A DNA stretch of 46,361 nt from Ichthyophonus hoferi (lineage: Eukaryota; Opisthokonta; Ichthyosporea; Ichthyophonida; Ichthyophonidae): assembly GCA_002751075.1 (NCBI GenBank), contig NAOQ01000024.1, forward strand, positions 2,286 to 48,646, written 5' to 3'. The position numbers were made by a program, and so were the translations under genes. Shown in pieces: positions 24,101-38,300 of the stretch (the first letter of the stretch is position 1; each line of letters opens with the position of its first letter). A model generated the notes under the pieces. The model was not told the origin of the DNA, did no database searches, and saw only the letters and a list, made by a program, of their open reading frames with translations.

Positions 24101-26865
24101 TATTGATTAGATTGCCTAAATGAATGATTGTACGTCCTGTAGGTATATCCACAGACGTGCTCATATTTCACAAGGTGACTATGCACCTATGTACGTAAAT
24201 GTCTCGCACTCCCATCACTATTACCGTCGATATATATTATGTATTTTTACCGAAATATAATTGGGTATATGTTGAAGAATGTATTTGGTTATGCACAACA
24301 CATTTATATTTATTTTGAATTATATCATATTTTAATATACTAGGTCATTAGTAAGTAAGCACCCCTGTAGACCCTTGCGGTTATCAACGTACTATATATA
24401 CTAATTAAATTACACACAATATTATGAATAATAGGCAATATTGAAATCACAGTATGTTTATCAAACCAGTGCTTTACCTATAAAATGTTATACGTTATAT
24501 CCATTGGTGGATGAATAGATTTGTTGTGGTTGGCTAGATGATTTTTAATGGTTAATTATTTTTTTAATCATATAACTGGCTGGCTGCTTTAGGCTAGCAT
24601 ATAAGATATGTGTACCTACAAGTGGTTGACAATAAGGTTTGCTCATATTGGATTATCGTGACGTTACAGACATAGCTGGGTCTAGCTTTACTAGCCTTGC
24701 ACAAGAGGTAGATCTAGAGCAGAGGGCATTAGAGTCTATGCGAAAGACTTTAAGGTATGGAGCCTGGTGCAATGAATATAGATAGCATGGGAATAGGATA
24801 GGTATTATTGAGTATATTAACAATAGTAGAGTCTATCACTAATGTGATACCTAGAGAACTGCACCCCTCATTAAGGCAGGACAGTATGTACGCTAAATTA
24901 ATTGCAGGAGAGTATAGGCTCGATGTGCTTTACTGTGTCTTTGGTAACGCAAGTATATATTACACTAAAGTATATTACTGGTGTTGGTGCAGAAAAGAAC
25001 AAGATATCGTATTCAAAGGGAAGATCCAGTTGGTTGAGGTAAACAATCTTTCCCTTACTGTCCTATAAGTTACTATCTACATCTTTCTTATTCTCTACCC
25101 AACTCACTTGCATATTTAACATATACCATTGCTTTTTCGTCTTGATCTCCATTTATTACTAGTCTTCTAATATAGCAGTGTGATATTTCCCGATATAGGT
25201 ACATATTACTACCATGTAAACCTTAAGCTTTGAACAATGTATCAGCTCTTTATTAGTTTTGGATTGTCTTATTGGCCAGCAGAAACAATGCATGCATATC
25301 TTTTGGTGTGATAGCAGGTAGGACCTAGACAGGTTCCATCATAAAGGCTCACTGTTAGTAAGTCTTGGTATAGACATGCATGACTCACACCATAGTACAT
25401 GCAGCTCCTGCGAGAAATGATAGTCACTTTAAGGACTATGATAGATGACCACCTCGTCTTTGTCCAGCCTAGGATAGACAATGCAGAGGTTGATTGGCTG
25501 CTTGCTAAGGCTTCAGCTTTATGCCTGAAACTAAGGTTTACTCCCCTCTCCTTATAAGTTGTTTATTTTATTTGATGTGAGTAATCGACAAGTAACTGAG
25601 TAACGTATATTGTAAGTGTGGTATATAATACATAATACATAGACTAAGCAATAAACTCACGCTGGGAGAAAGGAGAAAGCAGGACAAAGGAAGACAAATA
25701 ACCTCTTATTTTCGAGGATTACTAGTAAAGGGACAGGGAGACATGGATAGATACTGCTTTAAGGTACTAACCTATCTACTCTATGGCAGCAAAGTCAGGA
25801 ATCAGACCATTTATGAAACTTATACAGAAATCAGCCTGCCAGCACTGGCCCAGATCAGGTGTGTTCTTTCTTTCCTTTCTGACATTCATCTTTTTCCAGG
25901 TACCACCATACCTCCTCTTTGTATACTTACTACTTATGATTTGAGTGTTGCTATTGTAGTTTAATTATCATACATAAACTAAACCACATGTAATAGTTGT
26001 TATTAGAAATATGTATTTGTCTCACCTTGTTTATAACCCTCCTTTTGCATGTTCATACACACTAGTGCTAACCCATCTCAATCTATCAGCGTACACCTCT
26101 ACATTTTACCACTTTAATTTTAGTATATTCTCTTGAGATATATTAAAACTCTTTATAATTTAAACACACACTTGTTAGTATATAAGATGGATGCTAGTGT
26201 TAATGACTGTTTGTTCAGGATTGAACTGGATGATCGTATTGATCTGGCGGTGAATAAGAAGGATCAATTAGAGAGGACTGTTTGCAGCTATCAAAGTGTA
26301 GGAATGGGGTAAGACTTTGCGCTCTTGTTTCGAATCAATAATATTGACTCAATCAAATAGAAGAATCAATTACTTACACTGCATGCACTTATTCATACAT
26401 GTAAATACGACATTCCATATACATAAATATGATTATATTACTATATATCTACTTACTCCAAATTGCTTCACTGGTATGCATAAATATACATTACGCAGTT
26501 CTATATAGAATCAATGTCTCTTACTTTTAGATATTTCTCCACCCTCTTACTCCTTTAGCTTCCTATCTGGTCTTTTCTATCTTACCATATTTTTGATGTG
26601 AGAACTAGAACTATAGAAGAAACCAACAATAAGCCCATCTTTTTGATGTTCACGTTCTTTCGCTACTCTTTTCATTCACATATATAATCTATATCTATAT
26701 ATTGATAAAATAATTTCCTATTAAAGGCTTCTCTAATCACTTACGTAATTTTCATTATATCACAGCTTTTCGGATATTATTGAAGAATATCGTCAGTTGA
26801 AAATGGAAATTGAAGAAAAGACGTGGCAATTGAAGACTCTACAGGAAAGCGCACAGTCACATTGA
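21145..26865 (+). CDS. HAUS4: HAUS augmin-like complex subunit 4
   Basis: Twelve exons: 21145-21169, 21757-21875, 22311-22448, 23033-23107, 23634-23738, 23918-24038, 24670-24754, 24993-25038, 25405-25535, 25790-25858, 26219-26308, 26766-26865 (stop). All phases agree and the product is 367 residues, against 363 in human. Family matches: DLQTFPQFSILLEGL near the N-terminus; ECLLGLDP followed by QQFLSIEVAGRLQDRCHYL; LLREMIVTLRTMIDDH; ALCLKL followed by TIYETYT; and IRIELDDRIDLAV...SYQSVGMGFSDIIEEYRQL at the end. HAUS4 is a coiled-coil subunit of augmin, which recruits gamma-tubulin complexes to existing microtubules and drives branching in the spindle. ATG at 21145 is followed in frame by ATG at 21151. 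An acceptor-like TATTTTAG at 21128-21135 suggests a 5' UTR intron. A candidate AATAAA follows at 27215. Confidence 0.9.
23502..23524. repeat. (AT)n microsatellite in a HAUS4 intron
   Basis: About eleven AT units in the intron before the exon 23634-23738. Confidence 0.9.
23745..23870. repeat. Degenerate tandem repeat in a HAUS4 intron
   Basis: Several imperfect copies of a unit of about 20 bases built from TCTCTATATATAATACA fill most of the intron between the exons 23634-23738 and 23918-24038. Confidence 0.75.
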
Positions 26866-29311
26866 TCCATTTCATTGGAGTGAGCCTATGCCTTTTCTCT
26901 CCCTTTGTCTGTATTTGTTTATACGTAGAAGAGTAACTAGCTCTTGGCCATGAATGGATTAGAGAATGTTATGGCAATTCTTTTTACTATTGGAACTATG
27001 TAGCCGTGATATCCGATTCTATTCTCTTTCTTGTTTGGCACAAGTGGACCAAAGGAATACGTATTTGTATGAAACGAAAGCTCCTTGCGGTAATGGCTAC
27101 ACTGATATATCATATTCTGTATTATGACACACTTGTATTATTTTCCCAATCATGCCTTTAATCTTTTAAAAATTTAGAATTGTTTGATGGTTTGAACATA
27201 ATGAACGAAAGCACAATAAATACGTTGTACCCTCGGAAGGCAGAAGAAAGGGTATATGCCCTGTATTCAACGCAAAGTCCTTGTTTTTGGCCTGCCCCAT
27301 CCAGATGTGTATATCTCGTAAATTTGAGAACTTTATCAAGTATACAAAAAAAAAATGAAATTTTTGCTAAAGTCCAATAGGAAAATGATTTATATGTTTT
27401 CTTCAAGTATTACATACAATACCCATTATCCCTGCCTACACGCTTCGAAGGATAAAATAGCATATGCCTGCCTGTACCAATCTGCTCTCATAAGTATAAT
27501 TATCTCATCAAACCTCCGTCATCCATAAAATGCTAAAGTAGAAGCAATAGTAAGCAATCTGCTGAAGCCGAGATGGGTTAAAAAGGGAATCGCTATCAGC
27601 GCTGCCCCATTTACATGAAATTGTACCTTACATACATATATGGCTTACATGTGAATACATAGAGCTAATACTTGCTCTGAAACGTAAAGTTTCCATGTCG
27701 GTTTTATTATCTATTTTTATTTTCTGAACTAGACGAATAAACACTTGGCTTAGAACGAAAAACGAAATGATGTAAAAATTGTTACCCAGTCATGGATTTA
27801 AACACGCACCCGAGTCTAGCTCTGTTATATAGAGTTTGAAATATAAAAGGGCACATGCAAATATATAACATATAAAGTTATAAATTAAAATAAGAACAAC
27901 ATGTAAACCTTTTTCTGGAAAAAATAACCCGAAGTACAATATGTGAATTGAAGAAAAGTCAGCCACAATAAATAATGTTAACCGACAAAATAAATATTTT
28001 GCCTAACTTAACACTCGAAAATTATTATGTAAATAAGTAAACTATTAAATATCATTTAAGGGTAATGCCGAATCATGCCTTTGAATATTCAAATACATAC
28101 CATATACTATTTGCCAATAGGAATATAATATGTTTTTAATCCGCCAATCACCTGCGGATCTGTGTTTCTGTGAGTTTTTGAGATACTAGACACGTACACA
28201 CTGATGCAATATTATCTTGTCAAATTAAACTTTAATGTAATTTTGAAGTAATTTAATGCAAACAAAAATATTTAAGGAAGCGGAATATTAATAATATATA
28301 AAATCTGGTATTAAACAAACAAAAAAATCTGGAAAATATCTGCAAGTTTACTCATCGATGTAATCCCAACTTTTGTGAAAAGATGGAATATGAGATTTCT
28401 TAACTCTTGTTTTTATCTCAACAGGCTGATGAGCCACTTTGCGTATTCCTATAGGCCTAATATCTTGCATTGAATTTATACTGTAGATTTATTCGTCGGT
28501 AGGACACTGCGATTATAGGCTAAAATAAAGAATTGTAAAACTAAGGATATTTTGGTTTGTTATATTTACTACTTGCTAAGAAAAGATGAAACATATAGGC
28601 TGTATATTATATATTATGTGAAGAAAGCCCTTCAATATATGCCAAGATACAGCCTTTGTATATGATTTTATAGCGTATGTATTATAGACTTACAGGGAGG
28701 CTTCCGTTTAAAATCTTTTGAACATATACAATAGCTGAACATAAAAATAGTCTGTAAAAAAATAATTTCTAGCAATTCCATAACAATCAAAATATAAAAC
28801 GAAAAGGGCAATAAGGAAATAAAGAAAAGGGAGAACCGATGGGAACATAAAAAGATAACTTTAATTAAGGTAAGCAAAATTGGGGTAATATTTGAAGTAT
28901 TCACGGTGAGCTATTGCTGATGTTGTTCCTGTTGAATCTTGCCTCTTGCGACTAATAAATCATGACGAGCTAAAAATATAATCCAAAGTTGGCTTATTGC
29001 TTAGGCTAGTTAATAATATTTTCAAGCTGCAACTGTTGCGCACATACACGTTAAGCACGCTATAAGAATTAGAGCGTTACAAAAATTTAAAAATATAAAG
29101 ATGCATGTATTGTATAACAAAATATTACACCGTCTTTTTGTACACGCGGACAGCTATTGCCAACACACTTTGAGGACTTTATACACACATACATACATGC
29201 CAAAACACAGGCAAAAAAAGTATAAAAATTATTAAAATGTTGATGTTAGCATCTACTCTTATAAAAGTATTGACAAAACATTTTCCAACCAAAGTACCTC
29301 AGCACATAAAA
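26866..29311. other. Intergenic, HAUS4 to P5B ATPase
   Basis: About 2.4 kb of AT-rich DNA with the HAUS4 3' UTR on the left (candidate AATAAA at 27215-27220) and the ATPase promoter on the right. The short frames here (27158-27406, 27180-27380, 28668-28904) have no recognisable product. Confidence 0.7.
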
Positions 29312-32300
29312 ATGGTTTACAGGAACACGACGGTATGGATCCTCTTGTTTCTAGTGATCCACCAGGTCCATGCTATCCCATACTGGCATGATGTTAATAA
29401 TTTCTATAAAAATGGCACTACTTGTCCTGTTGCCACTTTAGAAATGGTATGTATTTTAAAAAGTAAGCCGTGGTAGAGGTTAGTTGGATTGATGGGCTCA
29501 GTACAAGATATAATGAAAATAGTTTAGAAACTATAATAACTAAGAGATCCTGGAGAATGCATTATGTACCTTCATGCATTTCAGTACATCATTTTAAAAT
29601 TATAAAATTGCACCTTAGCCTTTGATTTTTTTAGTTTATTTTTAAACTTTCAGTAAACATATTATATATACGTAGTTCATAATGTCCTTCTTCTTTTTTC
29701 CTTTCGACATTAAATTGGCTACCCTTTTGCCGTTCTATTGCATATGATCTATTAGATAATGTTGTGTTTGTATATTCATAGCTGGCCTCTTCATGTACCC
29801 CCATAATCTATCTGATTATTATAATATTAAAAAGCTACTTAATGTCTGGATATTTCAAATTACATAGTCATATCTTTACTGGTCAATTTGTTTCATAAAT
29901 ATTTGATATTGGTGATACTGGTCAGAGAGCTGGATTAATTTGTAAATAATCAAGTTTATAATATGCAGTATATCATAAAGGCAAAAGAAATATTTAATGA
30001 TTTGATAGCTACAATTATGATAATACAATGATATATTAAGAAATAGAATTTTTATAAATATTTAAACAAAAGGAAAATAATTGAAGAATTTAAGGCTTGG
30101 TTGTTAGCGCAATAATAATTTGTTATATTTTTATCTTCATCTATCAATATCATCTCCTATTCCTATATTATATCCTCCTTTACACCAAACATACTGATCT
30201 TATTATTCATTGCTCCTTCCATCCTAGAAATGCCCTCCTCTCTGTGTAAAAGATCAGAGTTTTTGCCCTACAGGCTTTGATAACAACTCATGCCCTGAGA
30301 ACCACGTTATCTGTGGAGATGGAGGATGCTATGCAGGAACACATGAGGATGGAGCATGCAATGGCGTGATGAATTTATGTACATGTTATAAGACTGACCA
30401 GGTCATGAGGCCTTACAATGACCTGTATGTACCCTGCCGCTTAGGGAAAATCAATATTAGCTATTTCGATCAGGATAAGAACGAGTTAATCGCAAGTGAT
30501 TGTGCCTCAAGGGTATGTGGTTATTGTTGTTATTAGCACCACATCTTTAAATATGCATCTTAGCTACAAGATTTATATATATTGTATTATTATTCACCTC
30601 TTCATTGAATATGTTGTTCTTTTCATAACTACCTCATATATACATATTTGAATATAGCGCACAGACGTCTCCGCTATGTGTTAATAAAACAATAGGATTA
30701 ACAATAAAATATATATGACACTATAATAGCAAAGGCTCATTTGTATGCTATACTTATTATTAAAATGTAGTATATGTCTATGCTATTTGTAGGATATCCA
30801 TATATTACAAATGCCTTTTGAACCAAACAAGATAAAGACTCTAGTTCATCATTTTCTTGTTTTATAAACTCCTTTTACCTTATTTTCAGTCAATATAAAC
30901 TCCCATTGGGTCATACTCTATTTCATGGCACTATAAAGTATATATGTGTCAAACCTATAGGGTATGGATTCCATCATAACCATATTTAAAACCTTTCCCT
31001 TCGTGCAAGTCTTGTTGCATTGAACCCACACTATTTTTATATATTTTATAGTTATGTGAAAATTCAAAGCAAGAACAGATTTGTCTAATGCTTCACTTAT
31101 AAAATGGAAAAGTCAAGGGATATACCAAATTATATCTGCATTATTAGCTACGTCATACATATACACTCCTACATCTATCATTATTCTTTAGTTTTATCTT
31201 CATACTCTAACGTAATATGCTTGATAATTTATTTAGGTATCATTTTCAGACATAGTTGACCGAACTACATTTAGTTTCTAAACGTTTTTTTAACCCACAT
31301 ATTTCCTCTACAGACATACCATGTACCGTATAAGAAGATAACATCTGCCAAGGTACAACCAACTACTGATGATGCATACACTCTTGTGTGCGACTTTCCT
31401 ACCAATGACATCAGTTACACCAGTGCCGGATTTGTTTCCGTTTATATTATTGGCATAGTGTTTTTTAGCTTGCTTCCAGTATGGGCAGTGGTAAAAAGGT
31501 ATTTAGTAATTCCTGCCACACTCTAAGTCCTCTTTGCTTTTCTTTTCATCTGGTTACTATTCTCCTACTGCCTCTAATATTGATATTAGTAATATATGTG
31601 GTTGTGTTCTATCCTATAATCTATATTGACGTGGATACTATTAGGGTGATTTGTGGTTTTTAAAAGAATATGGACACCCTACAATATTTTTTAGAAATGA
31701 TTAAATATATTTATACTTGTAACCACTTGTGTGAAGATTATTTTTAAAAAGTACTATACAGTTATAGTTAGCTATTCTAAGTTATATATATATATATATG
31801 TGTGTGTGTTTTACAAGCATAGTATAAAATGACTATAATTATATTTGTACACTTGAAAAATTAGCGAGAGTTAGAATAAACGGATGCACATATCTTATTA
31901 TGATTATTTGTTTTTAAAGGTTAATACGAATGAAAGTGTCCGCACTTTGTAAACGTAACCCATAAAGGTGTGAGTAAGATGAATATATGGACTTGTAAAT
32001 GTAATTGTTTATAATGTTAATGTATTTACCTGATATTGTGATATGAAAGATTTAATATTAGCTGCAACCCAATGATGACATCTCCTTTCCTTCAATAAAG
32101 CGTAAAGGAACAGGGTGTTTCCGAAGCGGATTCTCTTCGCTATATCAACAACCGTGACCCTGTAGACCCAGCCTGGACGGAAGACTCTAACCGAACACAG
32201 AATAATCTCGATCTTACTCAGACAGGATATGAGTGAGTTATTGATGACTTAACAACCATCCACATACAAAAATATTTGAATATGTGCTTATATGTTTATA

Positions 32301-35300
32301 TATATATATATTGGAGAATGTGCATGGAAAAGGATAGCTGCATTATTGCTTGATTTATAATTTTAACTATATCACATTTTTACCACCTGATATCTGCCTT
32401 TATTCTGATCCTTCCTTTATTATAATATTTGTTTCTCTTGGTCTCATGGGAACATTTTTCAAATGCGTGGCCCTCATCCACACACTGTGATATTATATTG
32501 CTATTCTGGGACTCTCTCCCTTTTTTTCCTTTAAACACACTGTGTATATCTTCCTCTCTCTGATTGGTGCCTATGCCCACCCCTTAGCGATCATTGGTTT
32601 GGAATAATCATCAAGATCTACATGAACCTAATCAGTATGGGGTGGTTTGTGGTATTTACCTTACTTACCGTCGACTACTATCGGTTTCAACATGATCGCC
32701 GCCCTTTACTTTTCAATCAACAAACTGTTTTATCTGAAGCCTTTGTGGCTGTGTGGCATTTCTGTACCGTTTGGTTTCTAATATTACACTCCTACGAAAG
32801 ATCCATCACTAACATGTTACGGATACGTGTACCTATTCGTCAGGCTAAATACATTGAGATCTGCCGGAAGACCGACCATATTGTTATGCTTGCTCATGAT
32901 TCAACTGTGGTTCGTTTTCTAACTTGGATAAGAAAAAAGAAAGAAAAGATATATGGAAAGGAGAAGTTTTACGTTACAGTTCCCGTAAAAACAACAACAG
33001 CAGGAATACCATACTTTGTGTACGAATGTATCCACTATAGTTATCAGGAGATGTCGGGGGAATACGAGCGGGCTATTATTAATCTTGGAGAGACACATGA
33101 GGAAATTGCAGCAAATAATGAGGGTCTGGCAACCGAGATGGCTGCCATGAGGGAGCAGACTGTGGGGCCTAATTTTATTTCTGTACATGTACCTTCTATT
33201 CCCATGGCTATGCTAGAGGAGTTTTCAACTGCATTTTATCTCTACCAGTGTATGATGCTATGGGTCTGGTACTACTTTGCTTACTGGCAGGTATTTCGGC
33301 TACCGTGTTTCGTTTCTTTTCTTTCTTTTTTCTATTTATTATTTACACCTATTCAATCATATATATTTAGTGCTTGTTTTTTATTTGGGTCTAAATGTAT
33401 TTCTTTTGTTCTTATATTTCCCTTTTTAATTATTCTTCATCTGTAATTGCAACGACACTGGAATGTGCCCATTTACACTTTTTATAGGAACTCTAGTCTC
33501 CCACTTTATGATGTCTACTCTTGCCAATATATAATCAATGGTTTGACCACGAAGGGCTTCCATTCTTTCAATTATACTTAAATTACAACCTCATATCATT
33601 TTCCATCTTTCCCTCTTCCCATAGTTTTATTTCATGCGATTATTTGTTGTTTTTCCCCAACCAATTGGCTTTTTAAATTGCATATGCTAATGGTTCTAAT
33701 TGGCATAATCTATTATTTGTATCATTTCCTATGCTAGTCTATGCTTATCAGGTATATGGAAGGTAACTGGATTGCATTGTATATGGGGTCACCCGGGATG
33801 TATGTAGATCTGGATTACCTGATAAATTCAACCAACTAAATGCATAAATACATATTATAACATAAACAATCTATTAGCACTCACTTGATCCCTTCTTCCC
33901 CCATATTCTGATTTTTCTTTCCCCTTCAACTTTATTTAACTTCTCCTTCATACTCTTTCTTTTCTTTCCATCTAGGTAGGGATAGCATTGACAGTGGTGA
34001 TTGTGGTGTCTGGCTTCATCAAGGTCTTTTACAAACAACAGGCGGAGAGGAAAATTAAAGCCATGGCTGAGAACAGTGATGCCTGCACTGCGCTCAGAGA
34101 CAGTACCTGGCAGGTTATCATGACGGCTGACATTGTACCGGGTGACGTACTTCTTGTCGAATCAGGACAGACAGTGGCCTGTGATGGTGTGATGCTAACT
34201 GGTAGTTGTGTTGTGGATGAATCAATGTTGACAGGGGAGTCGATGCCTGTGCAGAAAATACCTGTGAAACATGATATCCAGGTCTATGAAAAACATGGGG
34301 TCAGCAAGAAGCATACATTGTTTGCTGGGACTAAGGTTCTACAGGCACAACCATATGAGGACAACGTCCAGTCACGGGTGGGCTATGATTGGTTTAGTTT
34401 AATATATCTTTTTTCTGTTTTGTGTTTACGTTTTGTTTGGCTTCTTTCTTTCTTTCGCTCTCTCTTCTATATCATTTATTGTTTCTACAATACTCCCTGT
34501 CTACTTGTCTGTCTTTAAAATGTATCAACATCTACCAATTTTTGCTTTTCTCTAACGGAAGCAAATATGTTATTATGTGTTGTCCTTATATGACCTGCAT
34601 TATTATTCATACTACCATCCACCCTACCTAGTAAACCACTCTTCAAATTCACTCATTACTCCATGGCACCGTAATCATGTATTCAATCATATTCCTTTTT
34701 GCATCAATCCTAAGATCTTCCTCCCCTTGCTCTAGGTTTGTTATCTGGCAGTCACCACTGGGGCCTCCACGGACAAAGGAGAGCTCATTCAACACATTCT
34801 CTATCCTGCCCCAATATTCTTTATCTTTGACGAGCACCTCAAGATAGTTATCATGATTCTTCTTACCTGGGGCCTTATAGCCTTTGGTGTGGTAATTGCC
34901 TTTATGAATCAAGGCAACGTATATGCATGGTTCTATGGTATATTTACTATCTCGCAAATTATGCATCCCATGTTACCTGCTGTTCTTGTCATTGGTCAAA
35001 CAGTGTCAGCTAAGCGATTAGTCAAGCAAAACATATTCTGTACCAACTTTCAGCGTATTGTTATGGCAGGTATGTATATATTACTTTTAATATTACCATG
35101 TTTAGTAACCCTTTTTGTTTGGCCAATGGCCCTTACTCTATTCACTATTCCAAACAATTAATGCAGTTATTTTCATTACTGTTTTCCTCAACGTCCCCTA
35201 TGATAGTACATGGAAATAATATATTATATGTGCATAGCGACCGACCTTCATAATATTATACAGGCATGTTGTTAAACCTGTGAATTAATTAGTGTATGAA

Positions 35301-38300
35301 AGAGAGGTATACTTCCTAATATATAGTAGATAGCAATATATATGCTGGCGGAATATAATTAAAGTTTAAAATGGAAAATACATTACCTTACTTATTGTTT
35401 ATGTGCCATTTCCTGTAGAGTAGTGTGTAATATTAATTACTCTATATATAATTCTTAATTTTGGCATTTATGGACGATTTATCTTCCCTTGGCTATTCAC
35501 TATGATAAAGCCACATTATACTACATACAGCCTATACCATATTCCCTGTACCATATATTCCATACCATATGAACCCAGGCATCTCTTAACATTATATCAT
35601 TGGCTAATATAACCCAATTATAGTCAACCTAATTTCTAATAGGGGACTACTACAGGTAAGATTCATGTGTTTTGTTTTGACAAGACTGGTACATTAACAA
35701 GAGATGGACTTAACTTTCATGGAGTTCACTCTATTGATAGTGCTAAGGCTGAATATGTAGTGCCTCAAATTGGTCATAACAATATAAATCATGAATTACA
35801 GGTAGGTAGGTTGGTATATGCATATATAAGTAAGGGCATGGCTGTGGTTGGCTTTCACCTAGCTATATATATATATATATATTTATCTATATGTATAGAA
35901 TATTTGTTTATTTCTAAATATTAGAATAAAACATCTTTTATATATAGACACAAATACATGCTCAGGGGCATATCCAAATACATGTGCTATTACACCAATG
36001 TATACACATGGCGTTTTGTTTATATTATATTTAATTGGAGGGATATCCAACAGGTACCTATAAGTATATACAGAGTTTCTGACAGACCGCCCTCACAACC
36101 AAACATTTTATGCTACACTTTAATTCCATTGATACTAAATTATATGCATACAATCAGGTGGCCATGGCAACTGCACACTCCCTTACCTGGTTAGACGACA
36201 GGTTGGTGGGCAATCCTGTAGACGTAGAGATGTTTAAAGCTGTAGGATGGTCTTTGACTCACGATAGTGGCCATGATACAGTTAGTAATCAGGGAATGGA
36301 TGAGTATCAGATATTAAAGAGATTTGAATTTGATCATACTCGAGCCTGTATGACTAGTATAGTAAGGAATTCCACCACAGGAGAGGTCATTGTATTTAGT
36401 AAGGTATGTGTAATAAGACTGAATTAATATATTATTGGCATGGTAGTTATAGGAGCATTCTACCTGGGAAGATATCTATGTTCCTTAGTATAAACTGGTA
36501 ATTAGTAGGTGAGAGCTAAGATGAATACGAGGTTGTAATGGGAAAAATGAAGTAGTAATATATATAAGGGCTGTAATAGTCTGTGCAGTTTCTAGGTAAT
36601 GAGCTGGTGTCTTGAGCATGGCTGCTTGCTATGTTGAGCGTGATAGTAAGTTAATACAGTAAGCTAATGATTACTCTTTGGCTCATTGTTTTAATAATGG
36701 CAATCAATAATCCGTTGTCTTTATTTTTCTGCCTGTTCCTATTACTCGATTGAACTCAAGGCCTCCCTTCCTATATTTCCTTATAATAATAAAATACACC
36801 TTTGCCAATCTGCTATCTATATTGATGTTTATAGGCATATAGAGTTGCATATATATATTGACAGATATTTAGGAGTACAGAAATGTATAAAAACAAATAT
36901 ATGCATATATGTGTGTAACATGTGTATAAATATGCATTCAAAGGTTATATTACCCAGAGAATTATCTTTTTCTATTATTGTATGCTTTTATATTAGTTAA
37001 AGGCCGACCAGTCACTATGATCTAAATAGCTTTGCAATAACCTCATAACAAGATGGCTATGATCTGTGACACATATCATATTTTTCCCTTCTTATAAACC
37101 CTACTATGTCTTAATAAACCACCTTTATATATGCAGGGGTCATTTGAGAAGATCAAGACTATGGTAACCCCTCAGTCGCTTCCTATTGACTACGACCAGA
37201 TTGCAGCCGGTCACGCTAAACAAGGATGCTACACTCTAGCATTTGCCCGTTGTAGCCTAGGAAATATTAATCCTGAACTAATAACTACCATGGAACGAGA
37301 TGACTTGGAGAAAGGATTGTGTATTTTAGGTCTTATTCTGTTCCGCAATTTGCTCAAAAATGATACTGAAGAGGCACTTGGGAACTTGAAGAGAGGAAGT
37401 GTGCGTCCAGTCATGGTGACAGGTGATAATGCCCTAACCGCTATACATATTGCTAGTGAGTGTGGGATGTTTCAGACCCCTGGTGCCCTGATTCTATTAG
37501 GTGATGTGATTGATGAGTCTTCAGGCATGGTAAGTGTATGTTACGGGATAGGGTTACTGCTATTATATTATTTTTAATTAGGGTAGAGAATCATGACACA
37601 TTAGCGGTGGGTAACTCTATAGGCACTAATATTTGCATTCCTTCTCCCTATTTGTTATTTTTTCTTATATTACTTCTATATAAGCAGCCTATTTTATTTT
37701 TTTACATTATTACTCATAGTTACATTTACAGCTTTCTTATATTCTCCATACATCACTTGGTTTTTCATGTTGATAAAATATATTTTGATAATAGTATTTT
37801 ATTTGAGACAATGAATAAGAAACCTTAATTGGACCAATGATTAGCTAACATTAAAACTACAGGTGCAATGGACACGACAAGATAATGGCACAGTGGTCAA
37901 CATAGAGGATTATCTCTCATCCCACCCCTTTGTACGACAGGTTCCTGGTGATAGCTCCTCTACTCCTAACAGCCAAGTTGATGGATCGGTGAGTGCAACA
38001 GCCACGTACTAATGATTACTGCTAGTTCATACTACATAGTTTTTCTATACAATATGACTACACGTGCTTACACTATCATAGGAAGTCTTCCTGATTATAA
38101 TATCTATACACAACACTCTATCCATCTCTATATCTATATCTGTTCTTATATCTATACTTATACATATACCTACCTACACCGATGCCTTTCTTTATATCTA
38201 TATTTATCAATTCATTTCTCTATGTATATGCATATATATAATTGTATTATCGTTCTAATTATTATTTCATTTACCAGAGAGTTCCGATTATGGATCCTTT

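Noticed and set aside
24808-25068. An 86-codon frame starting SILTIVESITN, at first taken as a HAUS4 exon
   Set aside because: Only its last part fits. Using the acceptor at 24990-24992 gives the exon 24993-25038 (KEQDIVFKGKIQLVE), which agrees in phase with both neighbours and with the family; the longer reading adds residues with no counterpart.
32919-33188. A minus-strand frame of 89 codons inside the large ATPase exon
   Set aside because: It is the shadow of a well-supported plus-strand exon (32588-33290).
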